Assembly: GCF_000633395.1 (NCBI RefSeq)
Contig: NZ_AYMU01000002.1
Location: 124,001 to 188,000 of the forward strand
Length of the DNA stretch: 64,000 nt
Source of the DNA: Pseudomonas sp. PH1b
Lineage (GTDB): Bacteria; Pseudomonadota; Gammaproteobacteria; Pseudomonadales; Pseudomonadaceae
Direction of reading: 5' to 3'
Notes under the pieces: generated by a model
What the model was told of the DNA's origin: nothing
Database searches by the model: none
Seen by the model: the letters and a program-made list of their open reading frames with translations, nothing else
Program-made: the position numbers and the translations under genes
Shown: positions 8,435-17,161 of the stretch, in pieces
Position numbering within the stretch: the first letter of the stretch is position 1
Layout: each line of letters begins with the position of its first letter

Positions 8435-8905
8435 TCAACCGATGGTGATGGCCGGCAGGGTCGGCAGGGTCACGGTCTGTTGCTTGCGCGGGGCGAGGAT
8501 CTCGGCTTCGCCGTCCACCACCAGCTCGTCGCGCTGGTTGAACACGCGGGTGGCGATGCGCACGCGGAATTTCGGCAGTTTTTCGAGGATTTCCAGGCGC
8601 ACGGTCAGGGTGTCGCCAATCTTTACCGGCTTCTGGAAGCTCATCTGCTGGCCGATGTAGATGGTGCCCGGGCCGGGCAGTTCGCAGGCCACTGCGGCAC
8701 TGATCAGGGCGCCACTGAACATACCGTGGGCAATGCGCTCCTTGAACATGGTGGTGGCGGCGAACTCCGGATCCAGGTGCACCGGGTTGTGGTCGCCGGA
8801 CATGGCGGCGAACAGCTGGATATCACGCTCCTCGACGGTCCTGCTGTACTGGGCGGTCTGACCGACTTCCAGGGCGTCGTAAGGGGTGTTGGTAACCTGG
8901 GTCAT
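8435..8905 (-). CDS. phaJ4: (R)-specific enoyl-CoA hydratase (MaoC/hot-dog)
   Basis: Hydrates trans-2-enoyl-CoA to (R)-3-hydroxyacyl-CoA, linking beta-oxidation to medium-chain polyhydroxyalkanoate synthesis. This 156-residue hot-dog protein has the hydratase-2 catalytic motif with GDHNPVHLD (Asp and His of the dyad) followed by AHGMFSGALIS. It closely resembles Pseudomonas PhaJ4. The start at 8905 (MTQVTNTPYD) is the family start, and the longer reading frame to 8959 is discarded. It lies 50 bases downstream of the alpha/beta hydrolase on the same strand and is back to back with the fadD genes. Confidence 0.93.
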   Translation of the reverse strand: MTQVTNTPYDALEVGQTAQYSRTVEERDIQLFAAMSGDHNPVHLDPEFAATTMFKERIAHGMFSGALISAAVACELPGPGTIYIGQQMSFQKPVKIGDTLTVRLEILEKLPKFRVRIATRVFNQRDELVVDGEAEILAPRKQQTVTLPTLPAITIG

Positions 8906-8955
8906 TGTGCTGAAATCCTCTGGCAGGTAAAGGAGCGTACTGACCCTTTGGTGCT

Positions 8956-9900
8956 TCACTCCGCCCGCGGCGGCCGGCGGTGTTGCAGCGCCTGTTCGAG
9001 CCAGGCCAGTACGTCGTGGGTCACTTGGTCACGGTTGCTTTCGTTGAACAGCTCATGCCGTGCCTGCGGGTAGATATTGAGCTGCAGGCACTGGCTGCCG
9101 GCCTCGCGCAAGGCGCTGGCCAGATCCTTGAGACGCTTGCCATCGCTCACCGGATCACATTCGCCGCCCATGACCAGCAATGGCAGCCCCGGATCGATCT
9201 GCTTCAGGTTGGAAATCTTGCTGATCTGTTGCAGGCCGCCCAGCAGGTCGATCCACAGTTGATTGGTGCAGCGATAGCCGCATAGCGGGTCATTGACGTA
9301 TTTGTCGACCTCCTGCGGATCCCGGCTGAGCCAGTCGAAGGCCGTGCGGTTGGGCTTGAAGGCTTTGTTGAATGAGCCAAAGGACAGCCACTCGATCAGC
9401 GCGCTGCGCCCCTGGCCGCCCTGGCGCCAGCGCTCGAAACGGGCAATCAGGCTGGCGGCGCGGTACAGGGCCAGTGGCTGGAAATTCGAGCCGCTGAGAA
9501 TCGCCCCGTGGAGGCTGGCGCTGTGGTGCAGCAGGTAGGCCTGGGCAATGTAGCTGCCCATGCTGTGGCCCAGCAGCACGATGGGCGTGCCGGGGTGCTG
9601 CTGGCCGATGTGCTGGTTGAGGCTGGCCAGGTCGCCGACCACCTTGCTCCAGCCGTTCTGGTCTGCGTAGTGCCCCAGCACTCCCTGTTCCGCCGTCTTG
9701 CCGTGGCCGCGCTGATCGGGGGCGTAGACGGCATAGCCTGCGGCGCACAGGGCCTGGGCCAGGCGCCCATAGCGCCCACTGTGCTCGGCCATGCCATGGG
9801 ACAGCAAGACCACCGCCTGCAGCGGCGGCTCGGGCATCCACCGGTTGACGAAGAGGCGCTGCTGATCGCTCGTGGTCAACCAGAATGTGTCGTGGGTCAT
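8956..9900 (-). CDS. Alpha/beta hydrolase, lysophospholipase/monoacylglycerol lipase type
   Basis: A 314-residue serine hydrolase of the Hydrolase_4 family. The nucleophile elbow GHSMGS places Ser at residue 113. The acid is probably in GGECDPVSDG, and the His is in PQARHELFNE. The oxyanion region is SHGMAEHSGRY, characteristic of monoglyceride lipase-like enzymes. It probably releases fatty acids from lyso-lipids or monoacylglycerols. That fits its position between phaJ4 (same strand, downstream) and the divergently transcribed acyl-CoA ligase fadD2. Confidence 0.88.
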   Translation of the reverse strand: MTHDTFWLTTSDQQRLFVNRWMPEPPLQAVVLLSHGMAEHSGRYGRLAQALCAAGYAVYAPDQRGHGKTAEQGVLGHYADQNGWSKVVGDLASLNQHIGQQHPGTPIVLLGHSMGSYIAQAYLLHHSASLHGAILSGSNFQPLALYRAASLIARFERWRQGGQGRSALIEWLSFGSFNKAFKPNRTAFDWLSRDPQEVDKYVNDPLCGYRCTNQLWIDLLGGLQQISKISNLKQIDPGLPLLVMGGECDPVSDGKRLKDLASALREAGSQCLQLNIYPQARHELFNESNRDQVTHDVLAWLEQALQHRRPPRAE

Positions 9901-10115
9901 GGCGATTCCTTTGCGCGAAGACGCTGCACTTTATAGCGCATCGACGCTTGTGCGTCTGATTCGCGCGCCTGTTGGAAGCAAGATTCATAAAATTAATGAC
10001 ACACTTGCGCATATTTGCCTGGATCGCCAGAGCTGCTAACGTCCCAGGAGCTCCGCCCCTGATAGCGTTACAGTGGCGGCCCGGACAGCTCAGGTACAAA
10101 AAGAGGACAAGAATA

Positions 10116-11804
10116 ATGCAGCCTGATTTCTGGAATGATAAGCGCCCCGCCGGCGTCCCCAATGAAATCGACCTGGGGGCCTTCAAGTCGGTGATCGAGG
10201 TGTTTGAGCGTTCCTGCAAGAAATTTGCCGATCGCCCGGCCTTCAGCAACATGGGAGTCACCCTTACTTACGCCGAGCTGGAACGCTACAGCGCGGCCTT
10301 TGCCGGTTATCTGCAAAGTCATACCGACCTGGCGCCGGGGGATCGGATCGCGGTGCAGATGCCCAACGTCCTGCAGTACCCGATCGCGGTATTCGGTGCC
10401 TTGCGGGCCGGGCTGGTGGTGGTCAACACCAACCCGCTGTACACCGCCCGTGAGATGCGTCATCAGTTCAAGGACTCCGGTGCCCGGGCCCTGGTCTACC
10501 TGAATGTCTTCGGGCAGAAGGTCCAGGAGGTGCTGGCGGACACCGATATCCAGTTCCTGATCGAGGCCCGGATGGGCGACATGATGCCCACGGCCAAGGG
10601 CTGGCTGGTCAATACGGTGGTGGACAAGGTCAAGAAGATGGTCCCGGCCTACCACCTGCCCCAGGCCATCTCCTTCAAGAGCGCCCTGCGCCTGGGCCGT
10701 GGCCAGGGGATCAAGCCGCTGCAAGTGGCCCTGGACGATGTCGCGGTGCTGCAGTACACCGGTGGCACCACCGGTCTGGCCAAGGGCGCGATGCTGACCC
10801 ATGGCAACCTGGTGGCCAACATGCAGCAGGCCCGCGCCTGCCTGGGGCAGCATGGGCCCGACGGTCACACCCAATGGCGTGAAGGCCAGGAAGTGATGAT
10901 CGCGCCGCTGCCGCTGTACCACATCTATGCCTTCACCGCGAACTGCATGTGCATGATGGTCACCGGCAACCACAACGTGCTGATCACCAACCCGCGGGAC
11001 ATCGGCGGGTTCATCAAGGAATTGAAGAACTGGCGCTTCTCGGCGCTCTTGGGCCTGAACACGCTGTTCGTCGCGCTGATGGATCACCCGGAGTTCAAGC
11101 ACCTGGACTTCTCCAACCTCAAGCTGACCAACTCCGGCGGCACGGCCCTGGTCAAGGCCACAGCGGAGCGCTGGCAGACGCTCACCGGTTGCCGGATCAC
11201 CGAAGGCTACGGCTTGACCGAAACCTCGCCGGTGGCCTGTACCAACCCTTACGGCGATCGTTCACGCCTGGGCACTGTCGGCCTGCCGGTGCCGGGCACT
11301 ACCTTGAAAGTCATCGATGACCAGGGTGTCGAGCAGCCTCTGGGCGAGCGGGGCGAGCTGTGCATCAAGGGGCCGCAGATCATGAAGGGCTACTGGCAGA
11401 ATCCCGAGGCGACTGCCGAGGTGCTGGATGCCGAAGGCTGGTTCAAGTCCGGAGACATTGCGGTGATCGATCCGGACGGCTTCGTGCGTATCGTCGATCG
11501 CAAGAAGGACATGATCATCGTCTCGGGCTTCAACGTGTACCCCAACGAGATCGAAGACGTGGTCATGGCCCATCCCAAGGTCGCCAACTGCGCCGTGATC
11601 GGCGTGCCGGACGAACGTTCCGGGGAGGCGGTGAAGCTGTTTGTGGTTCCCCGTGAAGCGGGCGTCAGCCTCGAAGAGCTCAAGGCCTACTGCAAGGAAA
11701 ACTTCACCGGTTACAAAGTGCCCAAGCACATCGTGCTGCGTGATTCCCTGCCGATGACCCCGGTGGGCAAGATCCTGCGTCGCGAATTGCGCGACATCGC
11801 CTGA
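10116..11804 (+). CDS. fadD2: Long-chain fatty acid-CoA ligase 2
   Basis: ATP-dependent ligase that activates fatty acids to acyl-CoA at the inner membrane. The 562-residue protein has the AMP-binding signature YTGGTTGLAKGAML near residue 210 and the GYGLTETSP motif. The C-terminal motifs are DGFVRIVDRKKDMI and the catalytic lysine region PVGKILRREL. AGAGGA supports ATG 10116; the frame extending back to 9972 covers the promoter region. It is paralogous to the adjacent fadD1 and is in the fadD2-fadD1 order known from P. aeruginosa. Confidence 0.95.
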   Translation: MQPDFWNDKRPAGVPNEIDLGAFKSVIEVFERSCKKFADRPAFSNMGVTLTYAELERYSAAFAGYLQSHTDLAPGDRIAVQMPNVLQYPIAVFGALRAGLVVVNTNPLYTAREMRHQFKDSGARALVYLNVFGQKVQEVLADTDIQFLIEARMGDMMPTAKGWLVNTVVDKVKKMVPAYHLPQAISFKSALRLGRGQGIKPLQVALDDVAVLQYTGGTTGLAKGAMLTHGNLVANMQQARACLGQHGPDGHTQWREGQEVMIAPLPLYHIYAFTANCMCMMVTGNHNVLITNPRDIGGFIKELKNWRFSALLGLNTLFVALMDHPEFKHLDFSNLKLTNSGGTALVKATAERWQTLTGCRITEGYGLTETSPVACTNPYGDRSRLGTVGLPVPGTTLKVIDDQGVEQPLGERGELCIKGPQIMKGYWQNPEATAEVLDAEGWFKSGDIAVIDPDGFVRIVDRKKDMIIVSGFNVYPNEIEDVVMAHPKVANCAVIGVPDERSGEAVKLFVVPREAGVSLEELKAYCKENFTGYKVPKHIVLRDSLPMTPVGKILRRELRDIA

Positions 11805-11821
11805 TCCCTGGCTGTTTGAGC

Positions 11822-11860
11822 GCGCGGGCAAGCCGGTTGGTACAACGAGCTTGCCCGCGC
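11822..11860 (+). terminator. Hairpin after fadD2
   Basis: GCGCGGGCAAGC (11822-11833) pairs perfectly with GCTTGCCCGCGC (11849-11860) around a 15-base loop, followed by only a short T-rich stretch. It lies 18 bases after the fadD2 stop. It may terminate fadD2 transcription or only reduce readthrough into fadD1. Confidence 0.55.
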
Positions 11861-11947
11861 TTCGTTTGCAGGGCGCAAAGCCCCGGGCTAGAGCCTGATT
11901 CGTAGTTATAGAATCTTTGCTCTAAAAATGACCATTAAGATGTCTTG

Positions 11948-11963
11948 AGTCACTTAAGTGACT
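11948..11963. promoter_or_regulatory. Perfect 16-bp palindrome upstream of fadD1
   Basis: AGTCACTTAAGTGACT is an exact inverted repeat with no spacer, in an AT-rich stretch about 185 bases before fadD1. It looks like a dimeric repressor or activator operator. It does not match the PsrA (GAAAC-N4-GTTTC) or E. coli FadR sites. Confidence 0.5.
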
Positions 11964-12059
11964 ATTCAGGCTTTCTTTGGCCCTAGGCGGCCTTTTCCAA
12001 AGCTGCTACTCTCGGCGCGCTTTGTGACTTCTCGGCCTACGTAAACAGCCAGACTCACC

Positions 12060-12098
12060 AACAAAAAGACACCAATAAAAAACACACACCAATAAAAA
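12060..12098 (+). promoter_or_regulatory. Clustered CA motifs in the fadD1 leader (possible Hfq/Crc target)
   Basis: Three A-rich motifs fitting AAnAAnAA occur in the leader: AACAAAAA at 12060-12067 and AATAAAAA at 12074-12081 and 12091-12098. The last two are within a direct repeat of ACCAATAAAAA. They lie 49-87 bases before the fadD1 ATG. Hfq/Crc uses such motifs for catabolite repression in Pseudomonas, but sites usually sit closer to the start codon, so this is tentative. Confidence 0.4.
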
Positions 12099-12146
12099 TC
12101 GCATCAAATGCGGTGATGAATTCGCGTTGCTGAGGAGTGGGCTTCC

Positions 12147-13838
12147 ATGATCGAAGACTTTTGGAAGGATAAGTACCCAGCTGGGATTGCTGCCGATATC
12201 AATCCTGACGAGTATCCGAATATTCAGGCGGTGTTGAAGCAGTCCTGCCAACGTTTTGCTAACAAACCGGCCTTTAGCAACCTCGGCAAGACAATCACCT
12301 ACGGTGAGCTGTACGAATTGTCGGGCGCCTTTGCCGCGTACCTGCAACAGCATACCGATTTGCAGCCCGGCGATCGAATCGCTCTGCAACTGCCCAACCT
12401 GCTGCAATACCCGGTCGCGGTATTCGGTGCGATCCGCGCCGGCCTGATTGTGGTCAACACCAACCCGCTGTACACCGCGCGGGAAATGGAACACCAGTTC
12501 AACGATTCCGGGGCCAAGGCCCTGGTTTGCCTGGCCAACATGGCCCACCTGGCAGAGACCGTGGTGCCCAAGACCGGCGTCAAGCACGTGATCGTCACTG
12601 AAGTGGCGGACCTGCTGCCGCCGCTCAAGCGCCTGCTGATCAACAGCGTGGTCAAGTACGTGAAGAAGATGGTGCCGGCCTATCACCTGCCCCAGGCCGT
12701 CAAGTTCAACGACGTGCTGAGCAAGGGCCATGGCCAGCCGGTGCAGGAAGCCAACCCTGCCAGCGGCGACGTGGCGGTGCTGCAATACACCGGCGGCACC
12801 ACCGGGGTGGCCAAGGGCGCGATGCTGACCCACCGCAACCTGGTGGCCAACATGCTGCAGTGCAAGGCGCTGATGGGGTCCAACCTCAACGAAGGCTGCG
12901 AGATCCTCATCACCCCGCTGCCGCTGTACCACATCTATGCCTTCACCTTCCATTGCATGGCCATCATGCTCATGGGCAACCACAACATCCTGATCAGCAA
13001 CCCGCGAGACCTGCCGGCGATGGTCAAGGAACTGTCGAAGTGGAAGTTCAGCGGTTTTGTCGGCCTCAACACTCTGTTCGTTGCCCTGTGCAACAACGAA
13101 GCCTTCCGCAAGCTGGATTTCTCCGCGTTGAAAGTCACCCTTTCCGGGGGCATGGCCTTGCAACTGGCAGCGGCCGAGCGCTGGAAGTCGGTGACCAATT
13201 GCCCGATCTGCGAAGGTTACGGCATGACCGAGACCAGCCCTGTGGCCACGGTCAACCCGATCCAGAACATCCAGATCGGCACCATCGGCATTCCGGTGCC
13301 TTCGACCCTGTGCCGGGTGATCAACGACGCCGGTGAAGAACTGCCCCTGGGCGATGTCGGCGAGCTGTGTGTGAAGGGGCCGCAAGTGATGAAGGGCTAC
13401 TGGCAGCGCCAGGACGCCACCGACGAAGTCCTCAGCAGCGAAGGCTGGTTGAAGACCGGTGACATTGCGCTGATCCAGCCCGATGGCTACATCCGCATCG
13501 TCGACCGTAAGAAGGACATGATCCTGGTCTCGGGTTTCAACGTGTACCCCAACGAGCTGGAAGATGTGCTGGCTTCGTTGCCGGGCGTCCTGCAGTGCGC
13601 GGCGATCGGCGTGCCGGACGAGAAGTCCGGCGAGACCATCAAGATCTTCATCGTCGCCAAGCCCGGCGTGACCCTGACCAAGGAGCAGGTGATGGAGCAC
13701 ATGCGAGCCAACGTCACCGGCTACAAGGTGCCCAAGGCCGTGGAGTTCCGCGACGCCCTGCCGACCACCAACGTTGGCAAGATCCTGCGCCGCGAGCTGC
13801 GGGACGAAGAGCTGAAGAAGCTTGGCGTGAAGAAGTAA
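12147..13838 (+). CDS. fadD1: Long-chain fatty acid-CoA ligase 1
   Basis: A 563-residue acyl-CoA synthetase, the main fatty-acid activating enzyme in Pseudomonas. It has YTGGTTGVAKGAML near residue 212, GYGMTETSP, DGYIRIVDRKKDMI and NVGKILRREL in the expected order. The start at 12147 (MIEDFWKDKYP) aligns with the start of the neighbouring paralogue fadD2 and has GAGGAGTGG upstream. A 342-base gap with a hairpin, a palindrome and A-rich motifs separates the two paralogues, so it probably has its own promoter and control. It is closed by a strong terminator. Confidence 0.96.
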   Translation: MIEDFWKDKYPAGIAADINPDEYPNIQAVLKQSCQRFANKPAFSNLGKTITYGELYELSGAFAAYLQQHTDLQPGDRIALQLPNLLQYPVAVFGAIRAGLIVVNTNPLYTAREMEHQFNDSGAKALVCLANMAHLAETVVPKTGVKHVIVTEVADLLPPLKRLLINSVVKYVKKMVPAYHLPQAVKFNDVLSKGHGQPVQEANPASGDVAVLQYTGGTTGVAKGAMLTHRNLVANMLQCKALMGSNLNEGCEILITPLPLYHIYAFTFHCMAIMLMGNHNILISNPRDLPAMVKELSKWKFSGFVGLNTLFVALCNNEAFRKLDFSALKVTLSGGMALQLAAAERWKSVTNCPICEGYGMTETSPVATVNPIQNIQIGTIGIPVPSTLCRVINDAGEELPLGDVGELCVKGPQVMKGYWQRQDATDEVLSSEGWLKTGDIALIQPDGYIRIVDRKKDMILVSGFNVYPNELEDVLASLPGVLQCAAIGVPDEKSGETIKIFIVAKPGVTLTKEQVMEHMRANVTGYKVPKAVEFRDALPTTNVGKILRRELRDEELKKLGVKK

Positions 13839-13852
13839 GCGCTGGCTCCAAT

Positions 13853-13880
13853 AAAAAGCCCCGCCAGTGCGGGGCTTTTT
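13853..13880. terminator. Bidirectional rho-independent terminator after fadD1
   Basis: AAAAAGCCCCGC (13853-13864), loop CAGT, GCGGGGCTTTTT (13869-13880). The symmetric A/T tails allow it to serve fadD1 and the convergent minus-strand gene. Confidence 0.92.
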
Positions 13881-13928
13881 ATTGGTCTTCAGGCCGTTAC
13901 GGCCAGCCTGTCGAGTGCTGCGGGAAGG

Positions 13929-14306
13929 CTATTGCTGGAACTGGGTGAAGCTTACGCCGGTACCGGCCGGGCGCACGTCCTTGAGGAACGAGTCCTTGTC
14001 GGCGCTGAGCTCCAGGCTCAGGGCGGCCTTGCGCTTGCCTTCGTTGCGAATCACCAGGCCCTCGAGTTTTTCCCGCAGGAACACGGTGGGCACTTTGAGG
14101 TGCAGCAACTGATCGGTGTCCGGGGTGTGCAGCAACAGGTGCACCCATTCGTACTGACCAATGGCCAGGCGGGTGACCAGGATATCGAACCACCAGATGT
14201 TGCGGTTGCGGTTCAGCTCCGCGAAATGGCAGTTGTTGACGCCCAGCACCGCACCGCCCAGTTCCTGGTTTCTACGGGCGATGGCCTGCTTTTTATCGAG
14301 TTTCAT
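13929..14306 (-). CDS. Conserved Pseudomonas protein of unknown function
   Basis: A 125-residue soluble protein without transmembrane segments or a signal peptide. It begins MKLDKKQAIARRNQELGG and contains NRNIWWFDILV and a WVHLLLHTP stretch. It is basic at the N-terminus, and I recognise no catalytic motif. A small protein next to fadD1 is a usual feature of Pseudomonas genomes, which supports it being real. It is convergent with fadD1 and shares its terminator. Confidence 0.75.
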   Translation of the reverse strand: MKLDKKQAIARRNQELGGAVLGVNNCHFAELNRNRNIWWFDILVTRLAIGQYEWVHLLLHTPDTDQLLHLKVPTVFLREKLEGLVIRNEGKRKAALSLELSADKDSFLKDVRPAGTGVSFTQFQQ

Positions 14307-14513
14307 AACATTCCTACGGGGATTGGATCTTCAGTGCTTGGCCTGAACAGGCCGAGCATTCTCCCGGGTTGCCCGGCAAACATAAAGCGCAACCTCGGAT
14401 CGGCGATGAAATGCCGGAAAAATAATTGAAACTCTGCGCGAAGACCGCGGGTCAACCTTGGGTAACGCTAAAACCCCTTTGTTCGATCAATGAATGTTCT
14501 ACGGAGAAATACC

Positions 14514-14705
14514 ATGGGCAGCACAGCGGATAAGGCAAAAGGTCTGGCTAACGAAGCCATCGGCAACGTCAAGCAGGGCGTCGGCAAAGCTACCGACAAC
14601 ACCAAGCTGCAGGCTGAAGGCAAGCTGCAGGAGAAGAAAGGCGAAGCCCAGCAAGCAGTGGGCAAGGCCAAGGATGCGGTGAAAAAGACCATCGACAAGG
14701 CCTGA
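14514..14705 (+). CDS. CsbD family general stress protein
   Basis: A 63-residue, highly charged, Lys/Ala/Glu/Gly-rich hydrophilic protein with two imperfect CsbD repeats, the first around [20 protein letters not shown] and the second near the C-terminus. CsbD proteins accumulate under general or envelope stress; their function is unknown. GGAGA precedes ATG 14514. The extension from the ATG at 14490 is not conserved in character. It is a monocistronic unit with its own terminator. Confidence 0.9.
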   Translation: MGSTADKAKGLANEAIGNVKQGVGKATDNTKLQAEGKLQEKKGEAQQAVGKAKDAVKKTIDKA

Positions 14706-14733
14706 AAACAGCGCGCTCGATGATGCACTGCAG

Positions 14734-14757
14734 CGGCCATCCTCGGATGGCCGTTTT
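14734..14757 (+). terminator. Terminator after the CsbD gene
   Basis: CGGCCATCC (14734-14742) pairs with GGATGGCCG (14745-14753), giving a tight tetraloop, then TTTT. Confidence 0.85.
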
Positions 14758-14894
14758 CATGTGCGCCGGCAGGTCTGGATCGGGCAATCAATCAATGGAA
14801 ATGGTTGCGAGTCGCCAACTAGGCTAATTTGTTGTAGAAAACGCCCCCTGAGTCGCCATCGACTTCTGACCTTTTTGCGGCGAAAGGAGACGCT

Positions 14895-15839
14895 ATGATT
14901 TTTCCGGACCTCAAAGGTTTGCCCCTGCACCGTGTACTGATCCGCACGGTCAATGAGTTTATCGCGGACGAGATGTCCACCTACGCTTCGGCTCTGGCCT
15001 ACCAGATGCTGTTCTCGCTGTTCCCCTTCATTCTGTTTCTGATCGCCCTGATCGGTTTCCTGCACCTGCCGGACTTCTTCACCTGGCTGCGCCTGCAATC
15101 GGAAATGGTGCTGCCCCCGGAGGCCCTGGAGCAAGTGAATCCGGTGATCGACCAGTTGCAGCAATCCAAGGGCGGCCTGCTCTCCATCGGTATCGTCATC
15201 GCCCTGTGGACGGCCTCGGCGGGCGTGCGGCTGATGATGAGCGCGATGAACGCCGCCTACGACGTGGTCGAGGGCCGACCGATCTGGAAGCGCTTCCCGC
15301 TGTCGGTGTTCTATACCGTGGGCATTGCCGGCATGCTCCTGGCTGCCGCGGCGCTGATGGTGCTGGGGCCGCAGGTGATGACCTGGCTGGCGGGGCAGGT
15401 GGGCCTGGAAGAGTTCATCGTCACCCTGTGGACCGTCCTGCGCTGGCCGGTGATCGTGCTGCTGATGATGGTGGCCGTGGCGCTGATGTACTACGTGATG
15501 CCGGACGTGAAGCAGAAGTTCCGTTTCATCACCCCGGGGTCGGTGCTGGCGGTGGTGGTGTGGATCGTTGCCTCCCTGGGGTTTGCCTACTACGTGAAAA
15601 CCTTCGCTAACTACAACGCCATGTATGGCAGTATCGGCGCGATCATTGTATTGCTGCTGTACTTCTACATCTCCGCAGCGGTGCTGTTGCTGGGGGCGGA
15701 GATGAATGCGGTGATCGAGCACATGTCGGTCGAAGGCAAGGATCCTGGCGAAAAGGACTTTGACGGGCCCGGCGACAAACAACACGTTTCGGGACTGGGC
15801 CGGGATCACTCGCCCCAGCCGAGCACAGACGAAGCCTGA
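14895..15839 (+). CDS. YihY/virulence factor BrkB family membrane protein
   Basis: A 314-residue polytopic inner-membrane protein with about six hydrophobic segments and the family feature [15 protein letters not shown] near residue 33. YihY/BrkB proteins were once called RNase BN; their true role is unclear. The last 45 or so residues are hydrophilic and acidic, probably cytosolic. GAAAGGAG gives a good ribosome site. It ends 2 bases before the peptide deformylase gene, so the two are probably co-transcribed. Confidence 0.9.
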   Translation: MIFPDLKGLPLHRVLIRTVNEFIADEMSTYASALAYQMLFSLFPFILFLIALIGFLHLPDFFTWLRLQSEMVLPPEALEQVNPVIDQLQQSKGGLLSIGIVIALWTASAGVRLMMSAMNAAYDVVEGRPIWKRFPLSVFYTVGIAGMLLAAAALMVLGPQVMTWLAGQVGLEEFIVTLWTVLRWPVIVLLMMVAVALMYYVMPDVKQKFRFITPGSVLAVVVWIVASLGFAYYVKTFANYNAMYGSIGAIIVLLLYFYISAAVLLLGAEMNAVIEHMSVEGKDPGEKDFDGPGDKQHVSGLGRDHSPQPSTDEA

Positions 15840-15841
15840 AC

Positions 15842-16381
15842 ATGATCCGTGAAATCCTCAAGATGGGCGATGAACGCCTGCTGCGCATCGCTCCCCCGGT
15901 CCCGCCGGAGATGTTCGACAGCGCCGAGTTGTGGCAGTTGATCGACGATATGTTCCAGACCATGGAAAGCGTCGGCGGGGTCGGCCTGGCGGCGCCGCAG
16001 ATCGGCGTCGACCTGCAGTTGGTGATCTTCGGGTTCGAGCACAGTGAACGTTACCCGGACGCTGAAGCGGTGCCCCAGACCATCCTCATCAACCCGCTGA
16101 TCACTCCCTTGAGCCCGGTGCTGGAAGAGGGCTGGGAAGGTTGTCTGTCGGTGCCCGGGCTAAGGGGCGTGGTCGAGCGTCATCAGCACATACGCTATGA
16201 GGGCTTCGATCCCAAGGGCGAACCCATCGTGCGTGTGGCCTCGGGTTTTCATGCCCGGGTGGTGCAGCACGAGTGCGATCACCTGATCGGCCGGTTGTAC
16301 CCGTCGCGGATTACTGACTTCAGCCGGTTCGGTTTCAGCGAAGTGCTGTTCCCCGGCCTCGACCCCAACGCCGACGAGTAA
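15842..16381 (+). CDS. def: Peptide deformylase
   Basis: Metalloenzyme that removes the N-formyl group from nascent proteins. All three family motifs are intact in the 179 residues: GVGLAAPQ (46-53), EGCLS (99-103, metal ligand Cys101) and QHECDH (142-147, the two His ligands and catalytic Glu). It is immediately downstream of the YihY gene and not next to fmt. It is therefore probably a second deformylase in addition to the housekeeping def-fmt copy elsewhere in Pseudomonas genomes (inference). Confidence 0.93.
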   Translation: MIREILKMGDERLLRIAPPVPPEMFDSAELWQLIDDMFQTMESVGGVGLAAPQIGVDLQLVIFGFEHSERYPDAEAVPQTILINPLITPLSPVLEEGWEGCLSVPGLRGVVERHQHIRYEGFDPKGEPIVRVASGFHARVVQHECDHLIGRLYPSRITDFSRFGFSEVLFPGLDPNADE

Positions 16382-16405
16382 GCCCGCCAGCGTGCCACGC
16401 CTGGA

Positions 16406-16837
16406 TCAAGGTTGCGCCGGGGCGCAGGCGGTGCCCATGGCCAGTAGCGGCTTGCTGCGTCGGTAGCGGGCCAGGCGCTCGACCAGAGCCGGTGGCAGAA
16501 CGGGATCGCAGAAAAACCCCATGGCCTGATACAGGTCCTTCAGGTCCGGATGGCAAAACAGCCAGACCGGGCCTTCGACCTGGTTCCGGGCTTGGGCCAC
16601 CAACTGGGTGGCCAGCCCCTGGCCGCGGCAGGTCGGGGCGACGAACAGACCGGTCAGCCAATGCCCCTGGGCGACCGGGGTCAGGCTCATCCCGGCAATG
16701 ATTTGAGGATTGCGGGCGACCCAGAGTTGCCCTTCGGCTCCTGCGCGCATGGGGGACCGGTGCTGGCGATAGAACTTGTTCAGCAAGGGACGAGAGGCCT
16801 CGGCAAGCAGGCTGAACTGGGGGCTGGGCATGGGCAT
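16406..16837 (-). CDS. GNAT family N-acetyltransferase
   Basis: A compact acetyl-CoA-dependent acetyltransferase, about 143 residues. The central acetyl-CoA motif reads LTGLFVAPTCRGQGLATQLV, containing the R/Q-x-x-G-x-G/A loop as RGQGLA. WLFCHPDLKDLYQAMGF matches the C-terminal GNAT helix. The substrate is unknown. I prefer ATG 16837 (MPMPSPQF) over the ATG at 16855; neither has a convincing ribosome site. It is convergent with def. Confidence 0.8.
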   Translation of the reverse strand: MPMPSPQFSLLAEASRPLLNKFYRQHRSPMRAGAEGQLWVARNPQIIAGMSLTPVAQGHWLTGLFVAPTCRGQGLATQLVAQARNQVEGPVWLFCHPDLKDLYQAMGFFCDPVLPPALVERLARYRRSKPLLAMGTACAPAQP

Positions 16838-16936
16838 TCCGGGGCGGTGGCACAAAGCGGCAGATTATAAAGGAACCCCCGAGTGCCTATCGGTGCTATA
16901 CCTCAAATCTGTTCCCGTCGCAGTGGAGTGAGCATC

Positions 16937-17053
16937 ATGTCCAAAGGTATGAATGCGAAGAAAAACGCCAAGAAAAAACCGGCAAAGAGCGCTGATGAGA
17001 AGCGTGCCGAGAAGAAGGCCCGGAAAACCGAAGTCAACGTCTTCGGCCATTGA
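16937..17053 (+). CDS. Lysine-rich 38-residue protein
   Basis: A short reading frame starting MSKGMNAKKNAKKKPAKS and ending NVFGH. Roughly 13 of its 38 residues are lysine. GGAG lies 8 bases before the ATG and a strong terminator starts 16 bases after the stop, so it looks like a real monocistronic gene rather than chance. No membrane segment is present. The charge suggests nucleic-acid or ribosome association, but no function is assigned. Confidence 0.65.
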   Translation: MSKGMNAKKNAKKKPAKSADEKRAEKKARKTEVNVFGH

Positions 17054-17068
17054 TCCTCCGGCCCGGAC

Positions 17069-17096
17069 AAAGCCCGCCTTGCGGGCTTTGTTTTTA
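17069..17096 (+). terminator. Terminator after the lysine-rich small gene
   Basis: AAAGCCCGC, loop CTT, GCGGGCTTT, then GTTTTT. It lies 16 bases downstream of the 38-codon frame. Confidence 0.9.
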
Positions 17097-17161
17097 TCCC
17101 TCCGAAAGGTTTGACGGCATGAGGTCGGCCGCGGGGTGGCTTGCCGCAGCTTGCGCCTGGG

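Noticed and set aside
10068..11102. 344-residue minus-strand frame opposite fadD2
   Set aside because: Antisense shadow, rich in His, Gln and Gly.
11822..11860. Hairpin after fadD2 as a REP element
   Set aside because: It contains a GCAAGCCGG-like string but lacks the GTAGGAGC head, so I call it a terminator-type hairpin instead.
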